Shown here: positions 24,863-35,180 of the stretch, piece by piece
How positions within the stretch are numbered: position 1 is the first letter of the stretch
How the letters are laid out: the number at the start of each line of letters is the position of its first letter
From: Scytonema tolypothrichoides VB-61278
GTDB lineage: Bacteria > Cyanobacteriota > Cyanobacteriia > Cyanobacteriales > Nostocaceae
DNA length: 64,000 bases
Direction of reading: 5' to 3'
Assembly: GCF_000828085.3 (NCBI RefSeq)
Contig: NZ_JXCA02000016.1
Location: 51,097-115,096 of the forward strand
Notes under the pieces: model-generated
Seen by the model: only the letters and a program-made list of their open reading frames with translations
Told to the model about the DNA's origin: nothing
Databases searched by the model: none
Made by a program: the position numbers and the translations under genes

Positions 24863-27142
24863 TTACAAGGAACAGTTCGTTTCATTAGTAATAATCCCAA
24901 TCAAATTCAAGTTACTCAAGATTTCTGTTGCTTGAATGAGTTTATTGCAAGTTAGTTGCCCCATTCGGCCTACCATGACAATCCCATTGCAAACAGATGC
25001 CAGAATTGTAGCATCAACTGTGCCAAGAATAGGAGAAGTATCTATGAGGACAACGTCATAAGTTTGCTCGAAAAATTCCAGCAATTCTTTCATCCGTGTA
25101 GAACTTAATAGTTTCACTGTATCTTCAGGTGTCGATCCAGCAGTCAAAACATCAATGGAAGGATGAATAGGCTGGATATATTCTTTAACTGAAGAATTTG
25201 TTTCCTCGACTAACAACAAAGATAGGCCCCAATCATTGGTTAATCCTAAAATTTTGTGCAGATTTGGCTGTCGCAGGTTGGCATCAATTAATAAAACCCG
25301 TTGATGCATACGGGCAGCACTGACTGCAAGTCCCAGCGCCAAAATTGACTTCCCTTCTCCAGATGTTGCTGAAGTCAACATTATAGACTTATGGGGAACA
25401 AAAGACTTTGATATTTGAATGTTTTGGTACGCCATATCCAGCGTTTCGTGGGAGGGTAACAAGTCGTAGACGTTGAAGTGCTTTTCGTCAGATATGGCTT
25501 GTGATGAGAAATGAGTTATGACTCGTCGCAAGGACCGACGAAACGATCTGTTTTTTGTACTAAGTTGTGATAGTTCTGGGATAGTCCCTAATAAACGAAG
25601 GTTTGTCAGCCTCTGTAACTCTTCTGGAGAAGAGATAGCATCGTTGCATTCTGACATCAGCGCTGTGCAAATACCTAAAATAGGTGCTAAAAGTACTCCT
25701 CCAAGTAATATAAATAACTTGTTACTATCTAAATAGTTTTCTACTTGGGATTGTTGCAAGACTTGAAAATTCAACCCACCTTGAGCGATCATCAATCCTA
25801 GAGATTGTTGTGCTGCTATGAGTTGGTCAAGTGTTTTGCGATTCGTTTCTACTTCTGGTAGCAGACGGTTGTACTCTGTGATTAAACTTGGGTATTTGGT
25901 TAGTTCAGCACGAATTTGCGCTTGTGAGTCAGCAAGACTTTTTTCATTAGCACGTAGTCCTAAGATTGCTGTCTGCATTTGAATCAAGTCTTGCGCCAGC
26001 TTCAAGTCAGCTTCTGGTACTTGCCTTGTAGTCTGTTCTGGTTTTTCCGTACCAGACGATATTTCTGTATCCAACGGCTTTTTTTTAAAAATATCTGATA
26101 TTGCTTGCATATCTTTGTCTCCCAGCGTTCGTCTAATCTCTTCTTGCAGCAGTGCGGCTTGAGTTCGTCGTTGCTGTATCAGTTTTTGGATTTCTGGATA
26201 GTTATCTGTATAACGTAACCGTTCTTTTGCTAAAGCGAGATCAGTCTTTTGAATCTCATTGAGTAGTGTTTGATAACGAGTTGATTGACTCAGACGAAAG
26301 GAGACAATAGCATTTTTAGATAAGGAGGACAATTGTTGTTTTAAGTTGTCGTGACGGGCTTGTAAGTCTTTAAGCTGTGCACGGGTGGTTCTTAGCTGTT
26401 TTGTAACGTCGGCAAGAGATTCCAAAAGAATTTTGCCTTGTACCTGCGGGTCGAGTAAATGATTTTTTTTGCGAAACTGTTCTAAATTTTTATCAGCTTG
26501 AATCATTTTGTCTTTGACTTCGGACAGTCTTTTTTTGAGAAAAGTAAGCCCTTTGGAAAGACTCTGTTTTCGTTGTTCTATGTTCTCTTCCTGATAGACC
26601 TTTTGTAGAGATTTCAAAACCTTTTCTGCTCTGACTGGGTCGTTGTCTTTGAAAGAAACTTCAAAGACTTGATTCATCACTTTATTGTCCCCTGTCTGTG
26701 GCTGTAATGGAGTAATTACTAAAGGTGCTTGTTGACCTTTCTTGCCTTTGATATGTTCAACTGTCAAATTTGGATATTCAGAACGAAGCAAATTAACTGC
26801 TTTTTGAATCACGTTAGAACTCAGCATAAGTTTTTGCTGAGTCGTGTCGTTAATAATGTCAAGATGAGGGTCAGTAAAATTGCTTTCTGCTCCCTGTTGG
26901 GTATGACTTGAGCTTACCCCTTCATTTAGCTTGGAACTTACCAATATTTGTATAGTACTTTGATATGTCGGTTTCGCACTTAAAGCCAGAACGCTTGCAA
27001 CCGAGATGACTACACCAGAAACACCTAAGATTTGCAACCGTCGGCGAAGCAGAATTCTAGAGAGTTTTCTGCGCTTAACTTTGCTTTGTGGGGAAGTAAT
27101 AATTATTTTTCTCTGCTCCAGACTCATGTCAGCCACAATCAA
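24863..27142 (-). CDS. Wzc-like chain-length regulator / BY-kinase homologue
   Basis: 759 residues with two membrane spans (about 32-52 and 478-498). They bracket a large periplasmic coiled-coil Wzz domain (LKDLQARHDNLKQQL and ELTKYPSLITEYNRLLPEVE, the latter typical of GNVR-type polysaccharide co-polymerases). The cytoplasmic CpsD-like ATPase has Walker A TSATSGEGKS, Walker A' LLIDANLRQP and Walker B VVLIDTSP. The C-terminus ends at ITNETNCSL with no tyrosine-rich tail, the substrate of autophosphorylation in classical BY-kinases. It probably regulates exopolysaccharide polymerisation or export. No other exopolysaccharide gene is adjacent. Confidence 0.92.
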   Translation of the reverse strand: MIVADMSLEQRKIIITSPQSKVKRRKLSRILLRRRLQILGVSGVVISVASVLALSAKPTYQSTIQILVSSKLNEGVSSSHTQQGAESNFTDPHLDIINDTTQQKLMLSSNVIQKAVNLLRSEYPNLTVEHIKGKKGQQAPLVITPLQPQTGDNKVMNQVFEVSFKDNDPVRAEKVLKSLQKVYQEENIEQRKQSLSKGLTFLKKRLSEVKDKMIQADKNLEQFRKKNHLLDPQVQGKILLESLADVTKQLRTTRAQLKDLQARHDNLKQQLSSLSKNAIVSFRLSQSTRYQTLLNEIQKTDLALAKERLRYTDNYPEIQKLIQQRRTQAALLQEEIRRTLGDKDMQAISDIFKKKPLDTEISSGTEKPEQTTRQVPEADLKLAQDLIQMQTAILGLRANEKSLADSQAQIRAELTKYPSLITEYNRLLPEVETNRKTLDQLIAAQQSLGLMIAQGGLNFQVLQQSQVENYLDSNKLFILLGGVLLAPILGICTALMSECNDAISSPEELQRLTNLRLLGTIPELSQLSTKNRSFRRSLRRVITHFSSQAISDEKHFNVYDLLPSHETLDMAYQNIQISKSFVPHKSIMLTSATSGEGKSILALGLAVSAARMHQRVLLIDANLRQPNLHKILGLTNDWGLSLLLVEETNSSVKEYIQPIHPSIDVLTAGSTPEDTVKLLSSTRMKELLEFFEQTYDVVLIDTSPILGTVDATILASVCNGIVMVGRMGQLTCNKLIQATEILSNLNLIGIITNETNCSL

Positions 27143-28128
27143 AGTCCTCTAATTATATCGAATTACTTTTTCTACAAAATTGTGATAAAAGTTTTTGACA
27201 TTTCAAATAAGTACAGCCAAAAAAGAAGAATTCGGAGTTTTGAGTTCGGAATATCTCCTGTTCAGATGCTCTTTCAACGTAATTTTGAATTCAGGTACAA
27301 GATGTCACCTCTGCTGAAATCTCTTCATTTTCATTTCAACCTAAGTGAACAAGATTGAAATAGTCAACTGTTTCTGTCTATCTTTACGAGATTATTACTA
27401 TTCAAACTTGTTGAGATTGTGATTGTTTGAGATGCTGTTTATACAATCAGTTTAATTTTGCTAGTTTTGTGATAATTCGCACTATGTTTTGATTAAACAA
27501 GTTATTATTTTTGATTTTTTGAAAAATTTAGTATGAAAAAAGACTAAAATAGAGACTGGTAATCCATATGCTTATATTGTGTTAATCACTCGAAATGCTT
27601 ATAATCAGAAGCTAAGTAAAGCGAAAATTGGAAGATTTAGGATTTGATAATCAAACTACTAGTTCAATCATAACAAGCAATTTTTTTGCTCCGTTTGTAT
27701 TATTACCAGTTTGGTAAATAGAACAATTGTGTACAGTATGTTGATTAGTCAGCAGATCAAAATGTTGAACTTTACTTTTTTCAGTTTATAGATATGTGTT
27801 TTCATCTACTTCTAGAGAAATCAAACACCGAAAAATTTTGACTTCTGCGAGCCGAAAAATTAAATATTTTGTGAAGATGGGCGCAAATGACTGGAAAACA
27901 ATGATATTCCTTGATATCAAGTTTCTTCAAAGCTCTAGATGTAGAGATGTTGGCTGTATTAAACAGTTATCAGTTATCAGTTACCAAGTTAAGGGCGGGC
28001 TTGCCCTGAGCTTTGTCGTTCGCGTAGCGTGCCCGCAGGGCATAGGGTCAAGAAATCGCTGACTCTGTTCACTGTTTACTGTTCACTGTTCACTGTTAAG
28101 AGTTCCCTGTTCACTGCGGCTGGTACTC
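27143..28128. other. Long AT-rich gap with repeats at its right end
   Basis: Nearly 1 kb without a credible gene. The first 800 bases are AT-rich and featureless to me, and may hold the promoter of the Wzc-like gene. From about 27966 there are TTATCAG heptamers, a GGGCGGGCTTGCCC palindromic module with TTCGCGTAGCGTGCCCGCAGGGC, and a TGTTCAC/TGTTTAC heptamer tract (28066-28112). Confidence 0.6.
28066..28112. repeat. STRR tract (CTGTTCA-type heptamers)
   Basis: Tandem variants of CTGTTCA and CTGTTTA, followed by GAGTTCC. Same heptamer family as the tract at 38296-38455. Confidence 0.75.
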
Positions 28129-29139
28129 TTAACTGATTTCAGCGATGGCTTCGGCTTTTTTTAATTCTTTATCCCGCCGCCTTGGTACTTCATAAGTCAT
28201 GAAATCATATGCCATATCAGTATTGGGAAAAATTGCACGAGCTTCCTCAAGTAAATCTTTTAACTCTATTTCATTTCCGGGAGCATACCGGGGACTAAAA
28301 TGTGTCATGATGAGTCGATTTACCCCAGCAGCTAAAGCGGTTTGCGCTGCCATTGTGGTTGTAGAATGTAACCGTTGAAAAGCCATCTCTGCATCTTGAT
28401 GGGCGAATGTCGCCTCGTGAATTAACACATCTGCATCCCGTGCCAACTCGACTGCACCGTCACAATATACTGTGTCTGTACAATAGGCAATTTTGCGTCC
28501 AATTTCTGTAGGTCCACACAGTTCCTTACCGTCAATCACTCGCCCATCTGGAAGGGTCACGACTTCACCACGTTTGAGTTGACCGTAAATGCGACCAGCA
28601 GGAATTTCCAATGTTTTGGCTTTCTCTACATCAAAACGTCCTGGTCGGTCTTTCTCTGAAACACGGTAGCCAAAACTGGTAACGCGATGATGCAAAAAAC
28701 CACAGGTTACAATGAATTCATCATCTTCGTAAATCACGCCTGGACGTACGGCGTGAACTTTGACCGGATAAGAAAAGTGGGTGTGAGAGTAGCGCGAAGC
28801 GGCTTGTAAGTAGTCATTTAATCCGGGTGGACCATAAATATCAACGCGTTGTACATTTCCTGCTAAGCCACAACTGGCGAGAAGACCCATTAAACCAAAA
28901 ATATGGTCGCCGTGCATATGGGTAATAAAAATTCGGGAGAGTTGGCTGACTCTGAGGTCACTCCGCAAAATTTGATGCTGAGTTCCTTCACCACAGTCGA
29001 ATAACCACATCTGAGCACGTTGTGGTAACCTCAGGGCGACACTGGAAACGTTGCGCGATCGCGTAGGTACACCGGAACTCGTCCCTAAAAATGTTATCTC
29101 CACAGCCTTCTTTTGCCTTCCTCTTACTGCATTTGCCAC
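28129..29139 (-). CDS. rnz: Ribonuclease Z
   Basis: Endonuclease that trims tRNA 3' ends. Long-fold metallo-beta-lactamase motifs: [17 protein letters not shown] at the start, [10 protein letters not shown] (HxHxDH) for the zinc site, [18 protein letters not shown] and MTHFSPRY. 336 residues from 29139. Many relatives start at the residue before [10 protein letters not shown], which here would be GTG 29103; the upstream 12 residues ([12 protein letters not shown]) look unconserved. Confidence 0.96.
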   Translation of the reverse strand: MANAVRGRQKKAVEITFLGTSSGVPTRSRNVSSVALRLPQRAQMWLFDCGEGTQHQILRSDLRVSQLSRIFITHMHGDHIFGLMGLLASCGLAGNVQRVDIYGPPGLNDYLQAASRYSHTHFSYPVKVHAVRPGVIYEDDEFIVTCGFLHHRVTSFGYRVSEKDRPGRFDVEKAKTLEIPAGRIYGQLKRGEVVTLPDGRVIDGKELCGPTEIGRKIAYCTDTVYCDGAVELARDADVLIHEATFAHQDAEMAFQRLHSTTTMAAQTALAAGVNRLIMTHFSPRYAPGNEIELKDLLEEARAIFPNTDMAYDFMTYEVPRRRDKELKKAEAIAEIS

Positions 29140-29288
29140 TCTCTTCTCTATAGTGACATGGAAAAATGCAAAATTTTTGTGGCAAAAAGCTTTCCTAAAA
29201 AGAAGTACACGTATCTAGTGTTTTCATGGAATCAAATAATAAAAATAAGTTTTTTTTATACTAAATGTGAGCTTAATTGTTCTGAATC

Positions 29289-29437
29289 CTATAGCAATCC
29301 TTTGCAGATGTGTGAGAATTGAAAGCCACAGATTCAGATCCCCGACAACTTTTGCGAAGTTGCGGATCTTGTTTTTTTTGCTTCTCAAAGAAGGCGAGTG
29401 CGTGCCCCTAGCGGCTCAGGATTTAGGATTGCTATAG
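29289..29437. mobile_element. MITE with CTATAGCAATCC ends
   Basis: CTATAGCAATCC and GGATTGCTATAG are perfect terminal inverted repeats 149 bp apart. Inside is the hairpin GATCCCCGACAACTT/GAAGTTGCGGATC, a variant of a common cyanobacterial palindrome. A lone copy of this end occurs near 14896. No coding capacity. The rest of the 29140-29717 gap is AT-rich and shows nothing further. Confidence 0.75.
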
Positions 29438-29717
29438 TTTTTCTTTTTTTACTATTTTCATATTATTAAAGAATAATTGAATTTAAAAAACAATAAAAAA
29501 TTTGCATTAAAAATATATTTTTTACATAAAATTCATAAAAATAAGTCGAAATTGCAAACATAATAATTGAAATTAAAGTTAATTGAAAAGTTAGTTAAAA
29601 CAGACAACTTTGGCTGCATTCTTATAGCAAACAGTTTTCTTGGAATTCTTGATAGATTACCTGCATCTGCGTGCTTCCCAGATTTGTCGAAAATCTATAT
29701 CTGAATAAAGCACTTAT

Positions 29718-32195
29718 ATGCCAAGCCAACACAAGACATCTAGTATCCGTCGTTCATTAAAATTAATATTTCTGTGCAGTCTTGTATTTATTTTATGGCT
29801 GAGTCACGTTCCGTTATCACCTTGGCTGTGGGGATTTGGGGAAGTCGTCTCTGCAGAAACTCGTGATGTTAGTAAACTGGTGCAGCAGATAGAACAGAGG
29901 GAACAGGCGTTAGCGTACTATCGCCAAATTAAAAATTGGCTACAGGTTGGACAAATACTCATCCAACAGGCTCAAGCTTATATGAACTTGGGGAAACCTA
30001 AAAGAGCGATCGCTCTTTTAGACAGTGCGTTGCAAATTGCTCGTACACATAATAATAGTGTCTTAGAAGCATTGGCTTTGAGCAGCCGAGGAGAAGCTTA
30101 TCAACAAAAAGGTGATTACAAGCACGCGATTACAGATTTACAAGCTAGCTTAAAAAAATCGGACAAAACAAACAATTTTATTTCTCGTGCTTCTATTTTC
30201 AAAAATTTAGGAAACGCCTATATCAGCCTTGCTAAAATCAGTTATAATCGTGCAAAATCTGCTGTAGAACTTGGTGATGATGTTGCTGATATTTTAATAA
30301 AACAAAGTTTAGATTATAACTTGCTCGCGTTGGGCTACCTTGACAAGAGTCTTGTTCTTGCTCGTCAACAGAATGATAAATTAGGACAAATCCGTTTACT
30401 TGTCAATTCGATTACGCCTGCACATCACACAAAACAATCAGACTTAGCTAAAACAAATTTGCAAGAAGCTTTAAGACTGCTAAAACAACTACCTGATTCA
30501 CCAGATAAAGTTTATTTAGCCATCGAATTAGCTAAAATTGTACAACTTCCATCTGATAATTTCACTTTTTCTTTAGTGAAATGTCAACAACCAATTGTAG
30601 AAACAGGATATACCCCATCTCTACAGCTTCTTCAGCAAGCCGTTTCAATTGCTCAACGTTTACCAGATGCTCGCGCTTTATCTTTTGCTTTGAGTTATCT
30701 GGCTCATCTTTATGAATGTCAACATGATTACGAACAAGCACTGAAATTAACTCGTGAAGCACAGTTTATTGCTGAAAAAAATGTGAATGCTAGAGATAAT
30801 TTATATTTGTACAACTGGCAAGTAGCTCGCATTTTCAAAGCACAAAATCAACAAAAAATGGCAGCACTTGCTTATAAAAGAGCTATTAATACTTTAAAGA
30901 ATATCCGTAAACGTAAGTTAATAATTCATTTTAATTTACCAAAAATGAGTTATGAAAAAATTTTACGCGAGTTCATTGAACTCCAGTTAAATATAATGAA
31001 CACTAAAGATCAATCGAAAAAAAATACTCATGATATAACTGAGATAATAAAGGAAATTGAAGCTTTAAAATTAGCAGAAGTGCAAAATTATTTCTGGCAA
31101 GATTCTGTCTTAAATCTAGTTAATCAAAAAAGAACTTATTCAGTAGATAAAGATACGACTACTGCGGTCTTTTACTCAATTGTCTTGGAAGATAGGCTTG
31201 CGATTATCATAAGTCTTCCCGACAGTAAGAAGTATTTAAGGTGGGTATTCGTTGATAGAAAAAGCCTGAGACAAGAAATTAACGAATTTCGTCGAGGTTT
31301 GGAAAAACGTAGTAATATAATTTACAACCCTCAACAAGCACAGAAACTGTACGACTGGATTATTCGTCCTTTTGCTCAAGATTTAGATTCCTTGCACATC
31401 AAAACTCTCGTTTTTATTAATGATGGAATTCTTGGTAGTGTACCAATGGCGGCGCTGCATGATGGAAAGGAATTTTTGGTTCAGAGGTATGCGATCAGCA
31501 ATGCTTGCTCCCTTCGGAGCATCGCCACAACCTCAGCGACTACCCTCATCAATACCAAAAAAGTGAATCGTAAAAATCTACGGGTGCTTGCTATGGGGTT
31601 AACTAAAGATGCAATAGTTGATGGTCGAATGTATAAAGGTCTCACTAACGTCAGGCAAGAAATCAATCAAGTTACAGGACAAATTCCGCTTAGCAAGCAA
31701 TTATTGGATGAGAATTTTACATACACCAGTCTGCAAACTGAACTTCGCCAAACTGCTTACCCTATTATTCACATCGCCACTCACGGTGAGTTTAACACAG
31801 TTTCCGAAGATACCTTCCTAATCACAGGAAATAATGGCAAACTCACCATGACTGATCTATATACTCTCATTCGCAATACCCTTCGTGGTTCTGAAGCAGT
31901 AGAATTACTAGCACTGACGGCTTGTGACACTGCTATTGGAGATGACCGTATTCCTTTAGGTTTAGCAGGTAGCGCAGTTAACGCTGGCGTGAAAAGCGCT
32001 TTCGCTTCTCTTTGGTCAATTAATGATGCTGCAACTGTAACTTTTGTGACGAAATTTTATACGGAATGGTACGAAAATGGAGTGAGTAAGGCAGAGGCTC
32101 TGCAAAAGGTGCAAAAAGAATTAATTACCAATGGTAAAAAATATGCTCATCCATACTACTGGGCTCCTTTTATTCTTGTAGGTAGTTGGTTCTAA
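29718..32195 (+). CDS. CHAT-domain TPR protein (caspase-like)
   Basis: 825 residues. A membrane anchor or uncleaved signal lies at about 12-30 (LKLIFLCSLVFILWLS). TPR repeats span about 45-400 (QAQAYMNLGKPKRAIALLDSA, SRGEAYQQKGDYKHAITDL). The CHAT domain (about 500-825) has the caspase-type pair: His689 in IATHGEF and Cys736 in LTACDTAIG. It ends WAPFILVGSW, typical of the family. CHAT proteases act in caspase-like pathways. Residues 594-602 (SNACSLRSI) come from a 27-bp repeat insertion in a HIP1 codon pair; without it the text reads RYAIATTSATTLI. The convergent neighbour is DUF928, a frequent companion. Confidence 0.92.
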   Translation: MPSQHKTSSIRRSLKLIFLCSLVFILWLSHVPLSPWLWGFGEVVSAETRDVSKLVQQIEQREQALAYYRQIKNWLQVGQILIQQAQAYMNLGKPKRAIALLDSALQIARTHNNSVLEALALSSRGEAYQQKGDYKHAITDLQASLKKSDKTNNFISRASIFKNLGNAYISLAKISYNRAKSAVELGDDVADILIKQSLDYNLLALGYLDKSLVLARQQNDKLGQIRLLVNSITPAHHTKQSDLAKTNLQEALRLLKQLPDSPDKVYLAIELAKIVQLPSDNFTFSLVKCQQPIVETGYTPSLQLLQQAVSIAQRLPDARALSFALSYLAHLYECQHDYEQALKLTREAQFIAEKNVNARDNLYLYNWQVARIFKAQNQQKMAALAYKRAINTLKNIRKRKLIIHFNLPKMSYEKILREFIELQLNIMNTKDQSKKNTHDITEIIKEIEALKLAEVQNYFWQDSVLNLVNQKRTYSVDKDTTTAVFYSIVLEDRLAIIISLPDSKKYLRWVFVDRKSLRQEINEFRRGLEKRSNIIYNPQQAQKLYDWIIRPFAQDLDSLHIKTLVFINDGILGSVPMAALHDGKEFLVQRYAISNACSLRSIATTSATTLINTKKVNRKNLRVLAMGLTKDAIVDGRMYKGLTNVRQEINQVTGQIPLSKQLLDENFTYTSLQTELRQTAYPIIHIATHGEFNTVSEDTFLITGNNGKLTMTDLYTLIRNTLRGSEAVELLALTACDTAIGDDRIPLGLAGSAVNAGVKSAFASLWSINDAATVTFVTKFYTEWYENGVSKAEALQKVQKELITNGKKYAHPYYWAPFILVGSWF
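31491..31525. repeat. SDR-like element inside HIP1, in frame within the CHAT gene
   Basis: GCGATC and GC flank 27 bp (31497-31523). On the minus strand the insert reads as a GCTCC-GAAG-GGAGC hairpin, one spacer A, and AGC-ATT-GCT: the same two-hairpin plan as the element in the P450, with different stem bases. It adds nine codons. Confidence 0.7.
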
Positions 32196-32229
32196 TCAAT
32201 AGTCTTAGTCATCACATACTTACATTTCC

Positions 32230-32982
32230 TCAATTGCTCAACGCAAGATTATAGAGATCCAAATTCTGCAGAGACTCTTCTAATTGAGCGAGGTCTTGTA
32301 TCAAAGTTAGCCCCACTATTCTTAATTGTCCATCTACAGTGGAGGCTAGAGCTTCGCCCAAGGCATCATACCATATACCAGCTTCAGCATATGAATTCGC
32401 TCTTTCGGAAGGTTCGCGTTCGCGAGAAAGCAGAATTTTTAAAGGTGATGGCATTTGTACAACCTTTATTTCTGCACTAACAAGTAAATTACGAGATGGA
32501 CGGTTAGGGTTGCACAAAGTTTCCACTTGCCAGAGATATTTTTTACCTGAAGTTAATCCTTGGTTCTGTTGTGGCAAAGATAGCTTCATTATCCCTGGAG
32601 AACTTTTCAACTGATACTTATATTTCAGGGTGGTTGGTTGATCATTTGTATCAAACTCGTAAAGAGTAAATTCTATCGGTATTTTTTGGTCATAAGGTAC
32701 AAACCACGCAAAGGTTGGGTGAGTTGAAGTGGTTTGCCCAACGTGAGTTATTGGACCAAGTAGGATGGGTGAACTAACACCAGTTGTTTGGCAATTCCCT
32801 CTAACCCCTGATGAGTCTGTATAAGTACTGGGAGGTTTTTGATCACGGGGTGGTTGGTACTTAGCATATGCAGCCTGAGTTGAACTCAGCGTTAAACTCA
32901 AAATACAACTTGCTAATAAGCTGATATTAAGTACTCTGTACAGAAGCCATAGTAACCAAGTCATTATAATCACTCCCTCCAC
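32230..32982 (-). CDS. DUF928-family secreted protein
   Basis: About 244-250 residues (start MTWLLWLLYRV at 32964 or 32982). An N-terminal signal-like segment ends near AAYA. The DUF928 domain is recognisable from GNC, LLGPITHVGQTTSTHPTFAWFVP, a beta-rich middle with IEFTLYEF and GIMKLSLP, and YLWQVETLCNP. The C-terminal helix (YDALGEALASTVDG) is also usual. The family is exported or periplasmic, cyanobacterial, and of unknown function. It often lies beside CHAT-TPR and CHASE2 genes, as here. A second, destroyed copy is at 62976-63719. Confidence 0.88.
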   Translation of the reverse strand: MEGVIIMTWLLWLLYRVLNISLLASCILSLTLSSTQAAYAKYQPPRDQKPPSTYTDSSGVRGNCQTTGVSSPILLGPITHVGQTTSTHPTFAWFVPYDQKIPIEFTLYEFDTNDQPTTLKYKYQLKSSPGIMKLSLPQQNQGLTSGKKYLWQVETLCNPNRPSRNLLVSAEIKVVQMPSPLKILLSREREPSERANSYAEAGIWYDALGEALASTVDGQLRIVGLTLIQDLAQLEESLQNLDLYNLALSN

Positions 32983-33180
32983 CGTTACATAAACACAGTA
33001 ATAGTACGAGGATGGTAAATAAGTTTTTAGTTTTTTTTTCAGCGTATTTTTTAGCTATCCTAACTTTAACATGGATGGTCAGTCAGTTTTATTACATAAT
33101 ATTCATGAAGTTTATGTAATTTTTTTTTGATTATTCATGTATTTTTTATATCTTACTGTGGTTTTTACGGACTTTGTCAA

Positions 33181-35058
33181 TCAACATTTTGACGCCAGCC
33201 AGGATAATTCGCAAAGAGTGCCTTTGGGAAAAAGAGGCGATCGCGTAAACTTCCCTTTAAGTTGTCGAGCAATATACTTAAACTGCCGCGTCCCTTGACC
33301 TTCTTTGTATGATTTCATACTCAAACCGTTATCTTTAATCCTCAAGGTGTACCAGCCATTGTCATTTTCGTAAATGACTTCTAGACGGGTTAGTCCTATG
33401 GCGTGTTTGCCGACATTGCACAAAGCTTCTTCCAGAAATCGGCACACACCTTGCTTTTGTTCAATACTCAAGTGTCTATCTTCTATTGGTTCAAAGGTAC
33501 GGACTTTGACCTTGAGAGTTTTAAAACAGGGAAAGTCTCGCTCTAAAGTATAGATATAAACCTGATAGAGAATGTCGTGAAGAGGGTTTTGTAAATTGAG
33601 TTCTATACCACCAATATAAAGACTATTCTCTTGATTTCCCGGTTCTCGTTGCAAAAAGTCATAGATGCCTCGTAGCTCATAGTTTAATTTATCCAAATCT
33701 TTTTCAAGTTCGTAAAGTAGTTCCTCTGGTGGCAAATTATTTCCGTCTTTTACACGCCTCAAAGCTTTAGCTAGAGTTTGTAATGGTCCATTATGAATTG
33801 TTTCAAATGTGCGTTCAATTATGATTTGGCGAGCGTTAATTTTAGCTCGGAAGCCTTGATCATATTGAAATAAAGCGGTGAGTCCTACACCATTTAAAAT
33901 CAACACAAGCATTGCTGGTATCACTGGAACCCAGCAACCCCAAATCAGCAGCAGCAAATAACTACTTCCTGTGAGACTAATGCTAACAATGCTGACAGCC
34001 AAAAGATTTATTAATGGATATTTAGTGAGTCTGGCGAAATAAATTCCTAAAAAACCCCAGCCTATAATCCAAATATATTCCCACTCTTTTGTCCATGTAT
34101 TTATGAGTGGTCGTCCGTCAAGTACTGCACTGATAATCTGAGAGGTTTCATGAGCTTGAATTTCTACTCCATAAACTCGTCCGGGTGGGGTTTTGGTAGA
34201 TGTTATGGTGGAAGTTGAAATGAGGTCTTTAACGCTAGAAGCAGTCATTCCAATAATGACTATGCGATCGCGTATCCACTCTGGCTTAAAGTTCCCCGTT
34301 TTGATATCATTTAGACTAACCGTTATAAATCGCTCTCGATCGCTCTTAAAATTCAATAGGACTTGAACCCCACCTGCATCTGCTTTGACATATCCCCCAG
34401 AGTTGGGCAAAAAGCGAGGTAACTCAGTGTTAGCAAATCTCATAGTATCGCGATCGCGTAACCCATTCTCCAAGGTGATACCTTCATGAGTTAAATAAGT
34501 TTCTGCCAAACGTAAAGACAAAGAAAATTTGTATCCTTTAGGCGTTGGCGTTGCTAGCAGGCTGCGTCTGAGTTTACCATCTGTATCTGTAATTTGATCC
34601 GCAAAACCAATTTGTTCCGAAGACAAATAGGGCGTTGGCTCAACTTCATCTGGTAGTACTTTTTCAATAGCAATTAAATTTTTCATGCCCTTGAATGCAG
34701 CAATCATCTCAGGATTGCCTGGAGAAACTGGTAGATTTCTATACAGGTCAAGACCGATGACTCTGGGCTTGTATGTCTGCAACTTTACCAGTAGCGCTGC
34801 CAACTCTCCATCTGGTATGGGATATTTTTTTATACTACGGATATCATCTTCGTTAATTCCCACAATCAGAATTCGTTCATCGATAGGTTCTGATGGGCGC
34901 AGACGTAGAAAAGTATCAAAAGTTAGCCATTCTAAAACTTGTAATGAACCAGTCAGACGGGCTATGATCACAAGCCCAATGATGAGAATTCCTGTTGATG
35001 CACCTAAGCGCCAAACAAACATTTCCTCTTTAACTTTTTTCCACATGCTGGGATACAT
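33181..35058 (-). CDS. CHASE2-domain sensor histidine kinase (NarL/DesK-like)
   Basis: 625 residues. One N-terminal transmembrane helix precedes the extracytoplasmic CHASE2 sensor (about 40-320, with LEWLTFDTFLRLRP and GLDLYRNLPV). Further transmembrane helices span about 325-405. The cytoplasmic dimerisation segment ETIHNGPLQTLAKALRR has the likely phosphoacceptor His of the HisKA_3 type (HxGPLQ). The ATPase part has EEALCNVGKHAIGL (N-box-like) and LRIKDNG (G1-like). It probably signals to the LuxR-type regulator encoded upstream on the same strand, in a three-gene group with the kinase-like protein at 35879. Confidence 0.88.
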   Translation of the reverse strand: MYPSMWKKVKEEMFVWRLGASTGILIIGLVIIARLTGSLQVLEWLTFDTFLRLRPSEPIDERILIVGINEDDIRSIKKYPIPDGELAALLVKLQTYKPRVIGLDLYRNLPVSPGNPEMIAAFKGMKNLIAIEKVLPDEVEPTPYLSSEQIGFADQITDTDGKLRRSLLATPTPKGYKFSLSLRLAETYLTHEGITLENGLRDRDTMRFANTELPRFLPNSGGYVKADAGGVQVLLNFKSDRERFITVSLNDIKTGNFKPEWIRDRIVIIGMTASSVKDLISTSTITSTKTPPGRVYGVEIQAHETSQIISAVLDGRPLINTWTKEWEYIWIIGWGFLGIYFARLTKYPLINLLAVSIVSISLTGSSYLLLLIWGCWVPVIPAMLVLILNGVGLTALFQYDQGFRAKINARQIIIERTFETIHNGPLQTLAKALRRVKDGNNLPPEELLYELEKDLDKLNYELRGIYDFLQREPGNQENSLYIGGIELNLQNPLHDILYQVYIYTLERDFPCFKTLKVKVRTFEPIEDRHLSIEQKQGVCRFLEEALCNVGKHAIGLTRLEVIYENDNGWYTLRIKDNGLSMKSYKEGQGTRQFKYIARQLKGKFTRSPLFPKGTLCELSWLASKC

Positions 35059-35180
35059 GAGCTTATTAAATTAATAATTCGTAATGGTTAACAGGGAAAA
35101 CCTTGTTAACCATTACTGAGTATTAATTTCAATTCCGGAACTCATTAATATCTTTTTCAAGAAGAAATATAGATAAGTTA

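Noticed and set aside
27796..28062. Plus-strand 88-codon open frame before rnz
   Set aside because: It runs through heptamers and a palindromic module, with no ribosome site and no recognisable residues.
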